Assembly: GCF_900101845.1 (NCBI RefSeq)
Contig: NZ_FNAM01000003.1
Span: 76,850-140,849, forward strand
Length of the DNA stretch: 64,000 nt
Direction of reading: 5' to 3'
From: Sporomusa acidovorans
GTDB lineage: Bacteria > Bacillota > Negativicutes > Sporomusales > Sporomusaceae
Numbering within the stretch: the first letter of the stretch is position 1; the number at the start of each line of letters is the position of its first letter. This document shows, piece by piece, positions 18,536 to 28,469 of the stretch. The position numbers and the translations under genes were made by a program. The notes under the pieces were generated by a model. It was given only the letters and a program-made list of their open reading frames with translations. It had not been told where the DNA came from and made no database searches.

Positions 18536-18650
18536 TTAAGGAAGTTGAACTTTATAGGCACAGTTGTTTTTTAATACTGCATGAATCGTATAACAAAGCT
18601 TACGAGCCACAGCTCCAAGGCATGTCAAATGATGTTTTCCCTCAGAACGC
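18536..18650 (-). pseudogene. IS110-family transposase, C-terminal remnant
   Basis: The minus strand reads LQRSEGKHHLTCLGAVARKL, then CYTIHAVLKNN and a stop at 18536. This matches the conserved tail of IS110/IS1111 transposases. The homology stops at about 18650, exactly where the Tn7-like end begins, so the Tn7-like element seems to have inserted into this gene. The stretch 18402-18535 to its left holds a weak hairpin (AAATAGACC / GGTCTATTT) and no gene. Confidence 0.7.
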
Positions 18651-18719
18651 TGTAAAATAAAAATAAAGTTGGCAAATAATAAAAATAAAGTTAGTAAACG
18701 AAAATAAAGTTGGCAAATT
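18651..18719 (+). repeat. Tn7-like transposon end with three TnsB-type binding repeats
   Basis: The end starts with TGT at 18651. Three 18-base copies of AAATAAAGTTGGCAAAT-type sequence begin at 18661, 18683 and 18702, spaced 22 and 19 bases. Tn7 TnsB sites carry the same AATAAAGT core and Tn7 also ends in TGT. Dense spacing beside tnsA corresponds to the Tn7 right-end layout. The opposite end was not found in the window. Confidence 0.75.
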
Positions 18720-18785
18720 ATTTTGTATAAATTACCACCAAATATTGATATACTTAAAGTATGATCAATATTTGGTGGTGTTTTT

Positions 18786-19640
18786 ATGAGTAAATTTAAG
18801 TATGGTTGGGATGAACAAAAGTATGAGCGCTTTTTAAAAGAAGGCCGAGGGAAAGGCGAAGGAGAAAATTATAATCCATGGCTGCACATGCAAGATTTTC
18901 CATCCCATGGTCGCGTCTCAAGATCTCCGGGGCCAGGCTGGAAGACAAATAGAATTCATCAATTATTTTCTGATAATGAAAAAAGAAGTATCATCCTTTT
19001 CGGATGGTCTGATATTGTTGTAGATATTCGGGAGCAATACCCATTATTAGAATATGAAGAAACAGTAAAAATTGCAGAAGAAGCTGGAATTAAACATCCC
19101 AGAGATAGTAGGAGTAGATTTCCGAGGGTATTAACTACTGATTTTCTTCTTACTGTTAAAATGGATAATAAGCTTGTGTTGTTAGCGCGAACTTTTAAAG
19201 AAGCCCATGAACTAGATGATTCACGCATTCAAGAACTGTTTGAGATAGAAAAAAGGTATTGGCGGAATCGAGGTGTCGATTGGGGGATAATAACTGAAAA
19301 ACAAATACCGAGGATTTTTGTTGACAACATTGAATGGCTGGATTCAGCGTATCATGCGACATTTAACGATTGCTCAAATCAAGACGTTTATGAAATTAGT
19401 GAAGTCTTAAAACATTATTTGGTTGAAACAAAGAATTGTCAGATTAAACAAGTATGCAAGCGTTTAGATATAGACATGAACTTAAAAATGGGAACTTCCT
19501 TGACCTTGTTACGACGTCTAATTGCACATAAGCAAATTACGGTTGATATGACTTTGCCTTTGAGTGGGACTAGCTTAGTGAATGTAGTAAAAAGTGTTAA
19601 ATTTCTCGATGAGGAGAAATGTACAATATGCAATCGATAA
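18786..19640 (+). CDS. tnsA: Tn7-like transposase endonuclease subunit TnsA
   Basis: 284 residues, matching Tn7 TnsA along its whole length: KEGRGKGEGENYNPW, VVDIREQYPLLE, IKHPR and EIEKRYWRNRGVDWGIITE. The catalytic acid, acid and lysine positions known from Tn7 TnsA (E63, D114, K132) align with E65, D119 and K138 here, so the nuclease site seems intact; the usual Gln two residues before the lysine is Thr. TnsA makes the 5' cut at the transposon ends with TnsB. It is the first gene inside the transposon end, and tnsB starts within its last codons. Confidence 0.93.
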   Translation: MSKFKYGWDEQKYERFLKEGRGKGEGENYNPWLHMQDFPSHGRVSRSPGPGWKTNRIHQLFSDNEKRSIILFGWSDIVVDIREQYPLLEYEETVKIAEEAGIKHPRDSRSRFPRVLTTDFLLTVKMDNKLVLLARTFKEAHELDDSRIQELFEIEKRYWRNRGVDWGIITEKQIPRIFVDNIEWLDSAYHATFNDCSNQDVYEISEVLKHYLVETKNCQIKQVCKRLDIDMNLKMGTSLTLLRRLIAHKQITVDMTLPLSGTSLVNVVKSVKFLDEEKCTICNR

Positions 19641-21671
19641 TAATTGAGGTTAATAAAGTATTTAGGCGCACACTTAACGATGGAACGGTTATAAAGGAGA
19701 GAGTAATTTGGGTAGATGAAGGCAATAACATTGCATTTCTATATAACATTGCTGCTAATACGGGATTTCCAATTGTAATGAGCCTGATATTTATTATGCG
19801 CAAAAACGTGGTCCGTTGGTTGCAACTGAAGCAAAGAAGCATAGATCTGATGCAAAGTATGTATATAAGTATTTGCGGCGTTACTGGCAAAGAGGTAAAA
19901 ATAGGAATGCTCTCCTACCTGACTATGAGAATTGTGGAGGAGAGGGAAAGAACAAGAAATCTGGAGAGAAAAAGAGAGGACGTCCAAGAAACTTTTCGTC
20001 TATACTTGGCGAAGGAAAAAATATTACTCCTGAAGATCTGGTTAAATTTGAACGGGCTTTAGATAATTATCATTTCAAACGTCAAGGGTTAGAGTTGCCT
20101 GATACATATGATATGATGCTAAAAGAGCACTACTATTGTGATATTCGATATGACGAAAATGGAGTAAAGAAAACAATCCTAAAAGGTAGTGACGAAATAC
20201 CTACTTTTGAGCAATTTAGATATTGGTATTTCAAAAAATATGATTGCGAAAGCAGAATTAGGTCAAGTAAGGGTGATAGATATTTTGAACTAAATAAACG
20301 ACCTATTTTAGGTAGTTCGACTGCTGAAGCTTTCGGACCAGGATTTAAATATCAGATGGATGCGACCGTTGGTGATATTTATCTAGTTAGCAGATTTAAC
20401 CGATCTTGGATTGTGGGAAGACCTGTAATTTATGTAATTATTGACGTATTTAGCCGTATGATTGTTGGGTTACACATTAGCTTACGAGGACCATCCTGGG
20501 ATGAAGCAAGTATTGCTATTGCTAACGCGATACTCAATAAAAAAAGCTATTGCGCGAAGTATGGTATAGACATAAGTGATGAAGAATGGCCTGCTTATGG
20601 TATTATGAGTGTCTTATTTGGTGATAGAGGTGAGCTAGCCGGGACTATGATTGAGCCAGCAGCAAATGCACTAAATTTTCGTATTGAAAATGCACCACCT
20701 TATCGAGCGGACTGGAAGGGAATAGTTGAAAGGTACTTTAAGACGATACATGAAAAAGTGGAACCGTTTATGCCTGGTAGTATTAAACCTGATTTTGCTG
20801 TGCGTGGTGGACATGATTATCGTTTAGATGCAAAATTGGATATTTATCAGTTTACGCGACTCATAATAAAATGTGTGTTAAAATACAATAATTATCATTT
20901 TATGAAGTATTACCCTGTCAGTAAAGAGATGATTGCAGAAGATATAGATCCGATTCCTTGTGAATTATGGAAATGGGGCTTGAAGAATTCGGCAGGCTTT
21001 CAACTCGGGATGATGACTATGTGAAGTTGAGCCTCATGCCGCGAGCAAATGCAGATGTATCAGAACATGGAATTCGTTTTAAACGAAAACTACTGTATAG
21101 TTGCGAGAAAGCCGTTCGTGAGGGGTGGTATGTTCGGAGTAATTCTAAAGCTCCCAAAAAAATAGCTGTTTCCTATGATCCAAGTAACTTAGATCAAATT
21201 TATATTTGGGAAATGGAAAATAATTCATATGAAGTGTGCTCCTTGCTACCGTATCAGAAGGCCTTTTTCAATAGAAATGTCTTTGAATTTGAAAACTATA
21301 TTGAAAATCAAGAGTTGAAGCGAAGATTACGGCAAGAAAAAGAGAAGCAAGTGAATGATGACCTAATTGCAGAGATACAGCATGATGTGGGTAAGGCAAC
21401 AGAAATGACCGACCATGCTCTGCTAAATAAGCAAAGTAATCGCAATAGAATTAAAAGTATAAAAAATAATCGTAAACAAGAGGCTGCAATTGTTCGAGAA
21501 GAAAACAAATTTGTGCTTGACGGACAACGGAATAAAAGAGGATCCGCAACTAACCTTGGTAAGGTTATTCCCATACACCAAATTTCTTCCAACGATTCAT
21601 TAGATTTTCCCTCAGATATTGATTTTTTAGCTCGTCGTCAAAAGGAGAAACTGGATGACAACAATAAATAA
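19628..21671 (+). pseudogene. tnsB: TnsB transposase (DDE), broken by two frameshifts
   Basis: Homology to TnsB runs through three frames. Part 1 (19628 to about 19780, start ATG with GAGGAG 11 bases upstream) is the N-terminus ending ANTGFPIVM. Part 2 (about 19780-20995) resumes with EPDIYYAQKRGPLVATEAKK and holds the whole DDE core: YQMDATVGD, LFGDRGELAG and GIVERYFKT. Part 3 (about 20994-21671) resumes RLSTRDDDYVKLSLMPRAN and ends in the basic TnsC-contact tail. Both shifts are -1 in sense and lie at no slippery heptamer. Either the gene is inactive, or two single-base errors exist in the sequence. The joined protein would be of normal TnsB length. Confidence 0.88.
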
Positions 21672-23334
21672 TGAGGATTATATAGTTTTACCAGGGGGAG
21701 GAATTGGAAAGTGGGCAAAATATCTGCCGCAGATGTTACCGGAATATAAAGATAATCCGGTAATTGAAGCTCTTCCACCTATAATGTCTCAAGAAGAAGT
21801 GACTGACTATTTGTTATCATATCCGGCGTATAGTAATGACGAGAGAAAATTAGATCCTCATATACGAATGCATGCAGTTATGAGAGTGTTTGACTATTTT
21901 CAACCGTGGGGCCGGCACTTTGACCTTGAACAAAGATTTTCGATTGCAATTCGTCAAGGGTATAAGCACAGGAACCCTAATAATCCCTTATATGTTGGAC
22001 ATCTTCAAAAAAACTACCATGAGTTGAAAAGTGGGAAAATGTTTTATAATCATGCCGATCAATTAGATAATAAAGCTTTTGGCTTTACTATCATGGGCTT
22101 TTCAGGGATTGGTAAAACGAAAGCTATTGATCGAGTTTTATCCATGTATTCACAAATTATCGTGCATACCGAGTATAAGAGTATTCCCCTGAATTTTTAC
22201 CAAATAACATGGCTAAAAATGGAATGTCCACATGATGGGTCAATCAAGGGACTGTGTTGTAATTTTTTTCAGGCAATCGATAGGCTACTTGGTACTTCCT
22301 ATTACAAGGAAAATGGAGCAGGTGGTTGGGCGGTAAACCGAATGATGCCGGGAATGAGACAAGTTGCTCAGAATCACTACTTAGGTATGCTTATTGTTGA
22401 TGAAATTCAATGTCTTAGTCAAGCCAAAAGTGGCGGTGCTTCCGAAATGTTGAATTTCTTTGTAGGATTGGTAAATTCAATTGGTGTACCAGTAATTCTT
22501 ATAGGCACTACAAAAGCACTCCCGATATTGCAAGGAGAGTTTCGACAGGCTCGACGCGGTAGCGGCATAGGAGATATGGTCTGGGAACCGATGAGAAATG
22601 ATGGTATATGGAATTTGTTAATGAAAGGTGCATGGAAATACCAATGGACAAAGACGAAAGTCGAAATTTCGGATGAATTCCTTAATCTTCTTTATGATGA
22701 AAGTCAGGGAATATTAGATATAGCAATCAAATTGTATGCAATTGCTCAGTTTAGAACGATTGCATTGGGAAAAGAAGAAATATTAACTGAAGACATAATA
22801 AGAAAAGTTGCAAAAGACAGTTTGCGTTTAGTTAGACCAGCGCTAGAAGCATTGCGATCAGGAAATCAAGAACGTATTGCGCAATTTTCAGATATTACGT
22901 CGATTGATATTCAAGATTATTTTGATAAATATTACTCAGAATTACAAGCAAGTATGGCTCAAGAACAGTCTAATGTAGAAATAAACGGGAATTATTCTTT
23001 AGAAAAAAGTTATCGTGAATTAGTTTCAAAACTAATCGAGTTTGAAATTGACCTTAAAATTGCAGAAAAAGTAGCTAAAAGGGCAATTGGGCAGTTAGCT
23101 GATAAATATGATTTCAACAAGGCTTTTAAAAAAGCGTATAAATTGGCGATAGAAGTGGAAAATAATTTTACTCAGAATGAAAAAAAGTCAAGACCAAAAG
23201 GCATCGATGATGCGAATGATATACGTTATATTGGTACCCAGGCCAAAATAGAGAAACGTCCTGCGTATGAGTACCTGTATGCTAGTAATTATATAAAAGA
23301 TCCGTTGCGAGATTTGCAAATAAATATGGAGTGA
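21655..23334 (+). CDS. tnsC: Tn7-like AAA+ regulator TnsC
   Basis: 559 residues. Walker A GFSGIGKTKAID is near residue 150, Walker B reads MLIVDEIQCLSQ, and a sensor strand reads VPVILIGTTKA. TnsC polymerises on DNA with ATP and connects the target selector TnsD to TnsA-TnsB. ATG 21655 follows AAAGGAG and overlaps the end of tnsB by 17 bases, so expression is coupled. The C-terminal 150 residues are charged and helical, as in the Tn7 protein, where the tail contacts TnsA-TnsB. Unlike tnsB, the frame is intact. Confidence 0.92.
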   Translation: MTTINNEDYIVLPGGGIGKWAKYLPQMLPEYKDNPVIEALPPIMSQEEVTDYLLSYPAYSNDERKLDPHIRMHAVMRVFDYFQPWGRHFDLEQRFSIAIRQGYKHRNPNNPLYVGHLQKNYHELKSGKMFYNHADQLDNKAFGFTIMGFSGIGKTKAIDRVLSMYSQIIVHTEYKSIPLNFYQITWLKMECPHDGSIKGLCCNFFQAIDRLLGTSYYKENGAGGWAVNRMMPGMRQVAQNHYLGMLIVDEIQCLSQAKSGGASEMLNFFVGLVNSIGVPVILIGTTKALPILQGEFRQARRGSGIGDMVWEPMRNDGIWNLLMKGAWKYQWTKTKVEISDEFLNLLYDESQGILDIAIKLYAIAQFRTIALGKEEILTEDIIRKVAKDSLRLVRPALEALRSGNQERIAQFSDITSIDIQDYFDKYYSELQASMAQEQSNVEINGNYSLEKSYRELVSKLIEFEIDLKIAEKVAKRAIGQLADKYDFNKAFKKAYKLAIEVENNFTQNEKKSRPKGIDDANDIRYIGTQAKIEKRPAYEYLYASNYIKDPLRDLQINME

Positions 23335-23339
23335 ATAAT

Positions 23340-25208
23340 TTGTTAGGTTTTTTCCCAACTCCTTATCCTGATGAGTTACTCTATAGCATAATAGCTAGAT
23401 TTCGCGTACGTGCTGCCATAGTAAGTCCCAAAATGGTGATGGAGGAAATCTTTAATTCAAGAACAGCGGCTGCTATTGTTGATTTGCCATGCAACCTAGT
23501 AGGCTTATGCTTAAATTTCCCGATAGGTTCAAAAGTAACGCCTGAATATTTAATTGATAAGCATACTCTATTCCCAATATATGAACCGTTTGCCAATCAA
23601 GATATAGCTCGAAAAGTATACAATGCGATGCTCGGTTCTTATGGGGGGAATATTCATAACCTTTTTGGATTATTAGCAAGTGCCGTTAAACACCCAGATT
23701 ATCTACGGTTTTGCCCTTTATGCCTAAGGGAAGAACAAGATAAGTTTGGAGAAGGTTATTGGCATCGACTGCATCAGATACCAGGAGTGGAAGTGTGTCT
23801 AACGCATCAAAGTATATTACATGATAGTTATGTTAAAGTATGTAAATTTAATAAACATGAATTTATTTCTGCTAGTGATATGAATTGTGTACCGAAACCG
23901 GTCGAATTTGAGTATTCGCAAAAGATGTTTAACGAACTTGTAGGTATAGCAAGAGATATTGAATGGATACTTAATAACAAAATAATGATAAAAAATTTAG
24001 TATGGCTACAGGAGCAGTATATTTATTCATTAATTACTAAGAAGTTAGCAACTGCGATGGGGCGCGTTTATCAAGCTAATTTTATAAAGGCATTTAGACA
24101 GTATTATGGTGATGATTTACTAAAAAAATTACAGTCGACTGTGGACGAAAATAAGGAAGGTTGGCTGAGTGAATTAGTTCGAAAACCACGCAAGAGTTTT
24201 CATCCATTACGACATATTTTACTAATAAGGTTTTTATCAGGTTCAGTACCATGCTTTTTGGCCCAAAATCATACAATAAAACCGTTTGGTGATGGCCCTT
24301 GGCCGTGCCTAAATGCAGCTGCAGACCATTATCATCATAATGTAATTAAAAATATTGAAATTACATATTGTCATGATACAAAATTACCTGTTGGAACATT
24401 TTCATGCAGTTGTGGTTTTGTATATTCGCGGCGTGGCCCGGATTCTTCTCCCGATAATCGCTATAAAATTGGGAGAATAAAAAGCTTTGGATCAGTATGG
24501 AAAGAAAAATTAAAAATACTGGCGCAACAGGAACTTTCTGCTCGAAATATTGCCCGCATGCTCAAAGTAGACACGAAGACTGTACAAAAATACTCTAATT
24601 CCGAAACGCATTTAAATTCTTGTTCTAATCTAGAATTGGAACAAGATATTTCAAGTCGTAAAAAAGACGAATGGATCAAGCTTTGCGAACAGTATTCCGA
24701 TGAATCAGTAACTTTTTTAAGAAAACTAAAGCCATCGTTATATACCTGGTTGTATCGTCATGAAAGAGAATGGATATTTAATAACTCTTCACAAATAAAT
24801 CGAAAGCGGAAAAGTCACAACCAACGGGTTAATTGGGAAGAGCGTGATGCTCAAATATGTAAAAAAATTAGGCAAGAAGTAACCAAAATACTTTCTGCTG
24901 ATGGGAAGCCTATGCGTATTTCTGTGAGCTTTCTTGGAAAAAGATTGGGCATATTGTCTTTCTTGGAGAAAAAAATAAACAAGTTACCTCAAACTAAGGA
25001 GTATCTTAGATTAGCAGTTGAAAATATAGAAGATTATCAGAAGAGAAGGATAATTTGGGCAGTGAAAGTATTATACAACGAAAATAAATCGATAGTTGCC
25101 TGGCGTGTAAAAAGAAAAGCGGGGCTTGGTAAGGTTTCGATGGAAATAAATAACTTTATTGAAAAGATAATTGACGGTTTAATAATTGATGAAGTAATTT
25201 ATAAATGA
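23340..25208 (+). CDS. tnsD: TnsD/TniQ-family target-site selection protein
   Basis: About 622 residues. The N-terminal TniQ domain reads LGFFPTPYPDELLYSIIARF and includes a zinc-binding cluster (CPLCLREEQDKFGEGYWHRL, then VCLTH). A second Cys pair (CSCGFVYSR) follows, and then helix-turn-helix-like segments (SARNIARMLKVDTKTVQKYS). In Tn7, TnsD binds the attachment site and recruits TnsC. TTG 23340 is preferred (GGAG 8 bases upstream) over GTG 23331, which overlaps the tnsC stop. The insertion in an IS110 gene does not reveal the normal target. Confidence 0.88.
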   Translation: MLGFFPTPYPDELLYSIIARFRVRAAIVSPKMVMEEIFNSRTAAAIVDLPCNLVGLCLNFPIGSKVTPEYLIDKHTLFPIYEPFANQDIARKVYNAMLGSYGGNIHNLFGLLASAVKHPDYLRFCPLCLREEQDKFGEGYWHRLHQIPGVEVCLTHQSILHDSYVKVCKFNKHEFISASDMNCVPKPVEFEYSQKMFNELVGIARDIEWILNNKIMIKNLVWLQEQYIYSLITKKLATAMGRVYQANFIKAFRQYYGDDLLKKLQSTVDENKEGWLSELVRKPRKSFHPLRHILLIRFLSGSVPCFLAQNHTIKPFGDGPWPCLNAAADHYHHNVIKNIEITYCHDTKLPVGTFSCSCGFVYSRRGPDSSPDNRYKIGRIKSFGSVWKEKLKILAQQELSARNIARMLKVDTKTVQKYSNSETHLNSCSNLELEQDISSRKKDEWIKLCEQYSDESVTFLRKLKPSLYTWLYRHEREWIFNNSSQINRKRKSHNQRVNWEERDAQICKKIRQEVTKILSADGKPMRISVSFLGKRLGILSFLEKKINKLPQTKEYLRLAVENIEDYQKRRIIWAVKVLYNENKSIVAWRVKRKAGLGKVSMEINNFIEKIIDGLIIDEVIYK

Positions 25209-25262
25209 TGGTGCTAGTTGGAAAAATATTAAAGAAGAGCGCCTTCTTATTGCCTGGTATTA

Positions 25263-25634
25263 ATGGATAGTAATTGCTTTCGGTTAAGACTAAGCGGTCA
25301 ATTTAACAGGATGAGAATGGAGAATGGAAGAAGAGGCCGTCAAGCACTATGGGTTGAAATTGAAAAACAAGGGGACTGGTACTATGTTATTGAATGGGAA
25401 GGACATAAATCAGAGTTTGGTATTTATTTATTAAAGTTACCTAATGGAATTCGTGCTTCTAACGAATTACAATTAATTATGTTAGAGTGGGCTATTAATA
25501 AGAATAACAAGGCGAGAAAAAGTGATGGACTGGAACGTGGGTGGCAGCGAGAATTCATTAAACACTCAAAATCGGAAAAAATTGACTTGTTGTCTTGGCT
25601 GCTGGCGGAACGAATTAGAATACGATTGAAATAG
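25263..25634 (+). CDS. conserved-looking small basic protein, function unknown
   Basis: 123 residues, many basic and aromatic (GRQALWVEIEKQGDWYYVIE, REFIKHSKSEKIDLLSWLL). No family is recognised. It follows tnsD by 54 bases on the same strand with low-GC composition like the tns genes, so it may be a transposon accessory gene. No good ribosome site precedes ATG 25263. Confidence 0.5.
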   Translation: MDSNCFRLRLSGQFNRMRMENGRRGRQALWVEIEKQGDWYYVIEWEGHKSEFGIYLLKLPNGIRASNELQLIMLEWAINKNNKARKSDGLERGWQREFIKHSKSEKIDLLSWLLAERIRIRLK

Positions 25635-26216
25635 CGATTATTTCGGGCGTGTGAAGTTCAACGCATAAGTTTGACAGTTCATCTTTATAGTCTAAGGGAA
25701 AGGCAGAACATATAAAGACACCTTCCATTGAAATATTACTCGAAACGCCCTTTCTTGCAGCCTATGTTGCAAACTACTGCACCAACTGTCAGTAACACTG
25801 TATTACTGCACAATAAATAGAGAAAAGGGAGCTTATGGTAAGCTCCCTTTTCATAAATCATTTTTGGTTTAATTATTTTCTTTGATAATTCAGTTGCGTA
25901 TAAAAGAAACCTTTGTTAAATCATTATACTAACCACGTTGCTTTTTTTAATAAAATTCAAAAAGCTAAATAGTAACCCAAAATAAATCAAAGTAAACATA
26001 TATCACTTTTAAACTATATTAGAAGTATAATAGCTAATTAATTTTTTGTCAAATGTTTTATCCCGGCACAGAATGCTGGGATTTAAGGGCTTAAAATTAT
26101 GATACTATATATTATTCCCAAATTGTTTATAGGTTATACGTAGGATTTTTGATATACTATAAAATATGCCAGTTTACGAGCTGATGTGCTTAAAAAATAA
26201 TGCGGAGGGTATTTTC
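25635..26216. other. intergenic stretch between transposition genes and cargo
   Basis: 582 bases without a supported gene. It holds one strong hairpin terminator (25822-25852) and AT-rich DNA that probably carries the promoter of the DUF3825 gene. I looked for inverted AATAAAGT-type repeats here that would mark a second transposon end and saw none. Confidence 0.5.
25822..25852. terminator. strong hairpin terminator
   Basis: Fourteen-base perfect arms GAAAAGGGAGCTTA / TAAGCTCCCTTTTC with a 3-base loop. A-rich and T-rich flanks allow use in both directions. Confidence 0.75.
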
Positions 26217-27026
26217 ATGTCTACATTCATCGATAAACCGAAATCACCGTTGTATGAGTATGCATTTTGTCAGGGATTTGCACAACACTTGGAAAGACTA
26301 GCTGGTTTAGCCTCTCCTGAAAAATGGGATTATATACGGGCTCATAACCCTTCACCTTATCCTATTCTTTTTAACTATATTCAGCACACATTTAAACGAG
26401 TTAAAGAAGAACATGATTCTTTCGGACAAGATGCACAATCAACTAAAATCTGCTCTGCTTCTGATAAAACATGTTTTAACACTGGTCTTTATACAGCAAA
26501 CTATGAGCCTATCTATGGATTATTTGGACCTAATGGCATTCCGGGGAAACAAGACCGTTATTTAATAGGCTTCTTTAAAGAAAGCGATTCTAACCTTCGG
26601 CAGTTTTCCCAATTACCTGATCGGGCTAGTTATTTTAGCGATATCGCTGATTTGCTGTTTGACGCTCGCTTACCTATGAGAATAAATATTGACCATATTC
26701 TTGAGACTCCGGAAAATATCCAAAGATTACCGAGTGACTTGCGGGAAACTGACAGAAGTTACGTAAGGACATTATTTGATGGGGCTTTAATTACCGTGCG
26801 GAAAAAATTAGCAGCAAATTATAAGTTAGCAATTCCTCAATATTATAATGGGCGAGTACAGCTACTAATACCATTAACTTTAAATCCTACTGGACAAGCT
26901 GACTTGGCATTAGCTATTTATAGGGAAGAACAGCATTATGCTGGGAGAACCTGCCTTACTCTCGATATGGCTTACAATAATGCCCGTCTCATAGTAAAAC
27001 CTGAAAGTGATTGGCTTAGACCATAA
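26217..27026 (+). CDS. DUF3825-family protein
   Basis: 269 residues from ATG 26217 (MSTFIDKPKSP), chosen for CGGAGG about 10 bases upstream. The DUF3825 pattern is clear: FNTGLYTANYEPIYGLF, GFFKESDSNL, RASYFSDIADLLFD, NYKLAIPQYYNGRVQLLIPL and LTLDMAYNNARLIVKPESDW. The biochemical role of this family is not known to me; related domains occur in accessory and conflict-system proteins. It stands alone with a terminator behind it and lies in the probable cargo region of the Tn7-like element. Confidence 0.8.
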   Translation: MSTFIDKPKSPLYEYAFCQGFAQHLERLAGLASPEKWDYIRAHNPSPYPILFNYIQHTFKRVKEEHDSFGQDAQSTKICSASDKTCFNTGLYTANYEPIYGLFGPNGIPGKQDRYLIGFFKESDSNLRQFSQLPDRASYFSDIADLLFDARLPMRINIDHILETPENIQRLPSDLRETDRSYVRTLFDGALITVRKKLAANYKLAIPQYYNGRVQLLIPLTLNPTGQADLALAIYREEQHYAGRTCLTLDMAYNNARLIVKPESDWLRP

Positions 27027-27329
27027 ATTATCGTTCCATTTTAATTGTACTTACATCTTACCCAATTCGCAAAAATGTGATATCTTCAGGCCTTACAATG
27101 AGACAGTGATTGCCGAAGTTTAAAATTTCAAGGTGAACTACTACAAAATCAAACTTATATTATTCTTTAAAATTAAAGGCATTTCCTATTGGAGATGCTT
27201 TTTATTTTATCAGGTTATTACGTAATCTTCTTTTGTAAAATTTAGGCAAAATAGCCTCTAAATTGTAGCTTTATGCTATAATTGTAATTGTTGGAATAAA
27301 ATAATATTTTTTGAAACGGAGGGAGCTAT
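27027..27329. other. intergenic stretch with terminator and promoter
   Basis: 303 bases. The stem CATTTCC / GGAGATG followed by a T-rich tail at about 27176-27210 should end the DUF3825 transcript. The remainder is AT-rich and ends with GGAGGGAG before the next gene. Nothing else was seen. Confidence 0.5.
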
Positions 27330-28370
27330 ATGTGTCAACCTATTACTCATTTTCTGGTAGCAAAAAAAGGACTAGAACAGCTACCGTTTGTGCAAGAGAA
27401 TGGCGCTTTACTAGCTTTTGGTAGTTTCGGACCGGACTTATTCTACCTATTATCAGGAAAAACGCAACATGCAGACACTATTCATGCTTCTGGATCATTC
27501 GAAGCATTTTGTTCTATGTTAAATGTTGCTAAAAACACCTATTCTTACAATGTAAAAAGTGGCGAAAAACAATTAACTTTTGCCATGGGCTTTTATGCCC
27601 ATGTTATAGCCGATTGTGTGTTTCATCCCTATGTTTACCGTAAATCATTGGATCACTGGGCTGAGCACGATGTTGCTTTTGAGTTGTTGCATAAAAAAGT
27701 GGAGGCAAGTATAGATCAAATTATACAGGAAGAAATTATAGGAGATCAGATTGGTATTCCTAATCCGTTGCTTTGTTTAGGTGATGACGGTTTGCTAGAT
27801 CAAGATATTGCCTATTTATTTCACCAAGCATTAACTACGGCTTATCCTCGATCAATAGGGGAAGATTTGGCTCCGTATGCTACTGAAGAAGAAAAGCATC
27901 CATTACAGCAAGCCTATCAAAAATACTGTAAGATGCCGAAGACATTATATGGCATCCATAATATTTTGTTTCGGGTTGAAAAGTATGCGGAGGGAGCATT
28001 GCCCGAACAGCTAGAAGAAGAATTTTTAGCTGATGAAAGGCAAAAACACTTACAGCGAAGTTCATGGCCTCCTAGTGATGTGATTAGCCCCTTTACTTAT
28101 AACTATATTGATATGTTTAATATGGCGGCACATGGCGTTCGAATGATGGGGAATGCAGTTGAATCCTTTATACAAAGTGATGGTAATATGCAAGCAATTG
28201 ATTTTTTGCATGGACATAATTGTTCTTATCTCGATCAGGATTGGAATTTAGATACTGGTTTGCCCTCATTAGAAAATACAAATAGCCAATTAATGGATAA
28301 AAGCCATTTGCGTTTTGAATATGGAATTGCAGTGTTAGAAGAAATGTATAACAAGTTGCAGCGGGCATAA
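27330..28370 (+). CDS. zinc-dependent phospholipase C-like protein
   Basis: 346 residues with the fold pattern of the Zn_dep_PLPC family. An early HFLVAKKG segment is followed by FGSFGPDLFYLL and by a metal-site helix, FYAHVIADCVFHPYVYRKSL, in which His and Asp residues are spaced as in the zinc site. There is no signal peptide, so it is probably cytoplasmic, unlike secreted phospholipases. GGAGGGAG precedes ATG 27330. It is 100 bases upstream of the TIR operon on the same strand and could be co-expressed; its substrate is unknown. Confidence 0.7.
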   Translation: MCQPITHFLVAKKGLEQLPFVQENGALLAFGSFGPDLFYLLSGKTQHADTIHASGSFEAFCSMLNVAKNTYSYNVKSGEKQLTFAMGFYAHVIADCVFHPYVYRKSLDHWAEHDVAFELLHKKVEASIDQIIQEEIIGDQIGIPNPLLCLGDDGLLDQDIAYLFHQALTTAYPRSIGEDLAPYATEEEKHPLQQAYQKYCKMPKTLYGIHNILFRVEKYAEGALPEQLEEEFLADERQKHLQRSSWPPSDVISPFTYNYIDMFNMAAHGVRMMGNAVESFIQSDGNMQAIDFLHGHNCSYLDQDWNLDTGLPSLENTNSQLMDKSHLRFEYGIAVLEEMYNKLQRA

Positions 28371-28469
28371 CGTCTAGATGAGTATAAAAAAAATCAGGAT
28401 GTAGCTTCTTTGAATTTTGAAATTATGCTACTTCTAATAGTACTAATAATTTAAAAGGTGGTCGGAGAA

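Noticed and set aside
19770..21010. Programmed ribosomal frameshifting in tnsB
   Set aside because: Neither junction has a slippery heptamer or an A-run, and Tn7-type tnsB genes are not known to use frameshifting; mutation or sequence error is simpler.
18786..25208. CRISPR-associated transposon (CAST)
   Set aside because: No cas gene or CRISPR array was recognised beside the tns genes; a TnsD/TniQ protein of full length indicates site-directed Tn7-type targeting.
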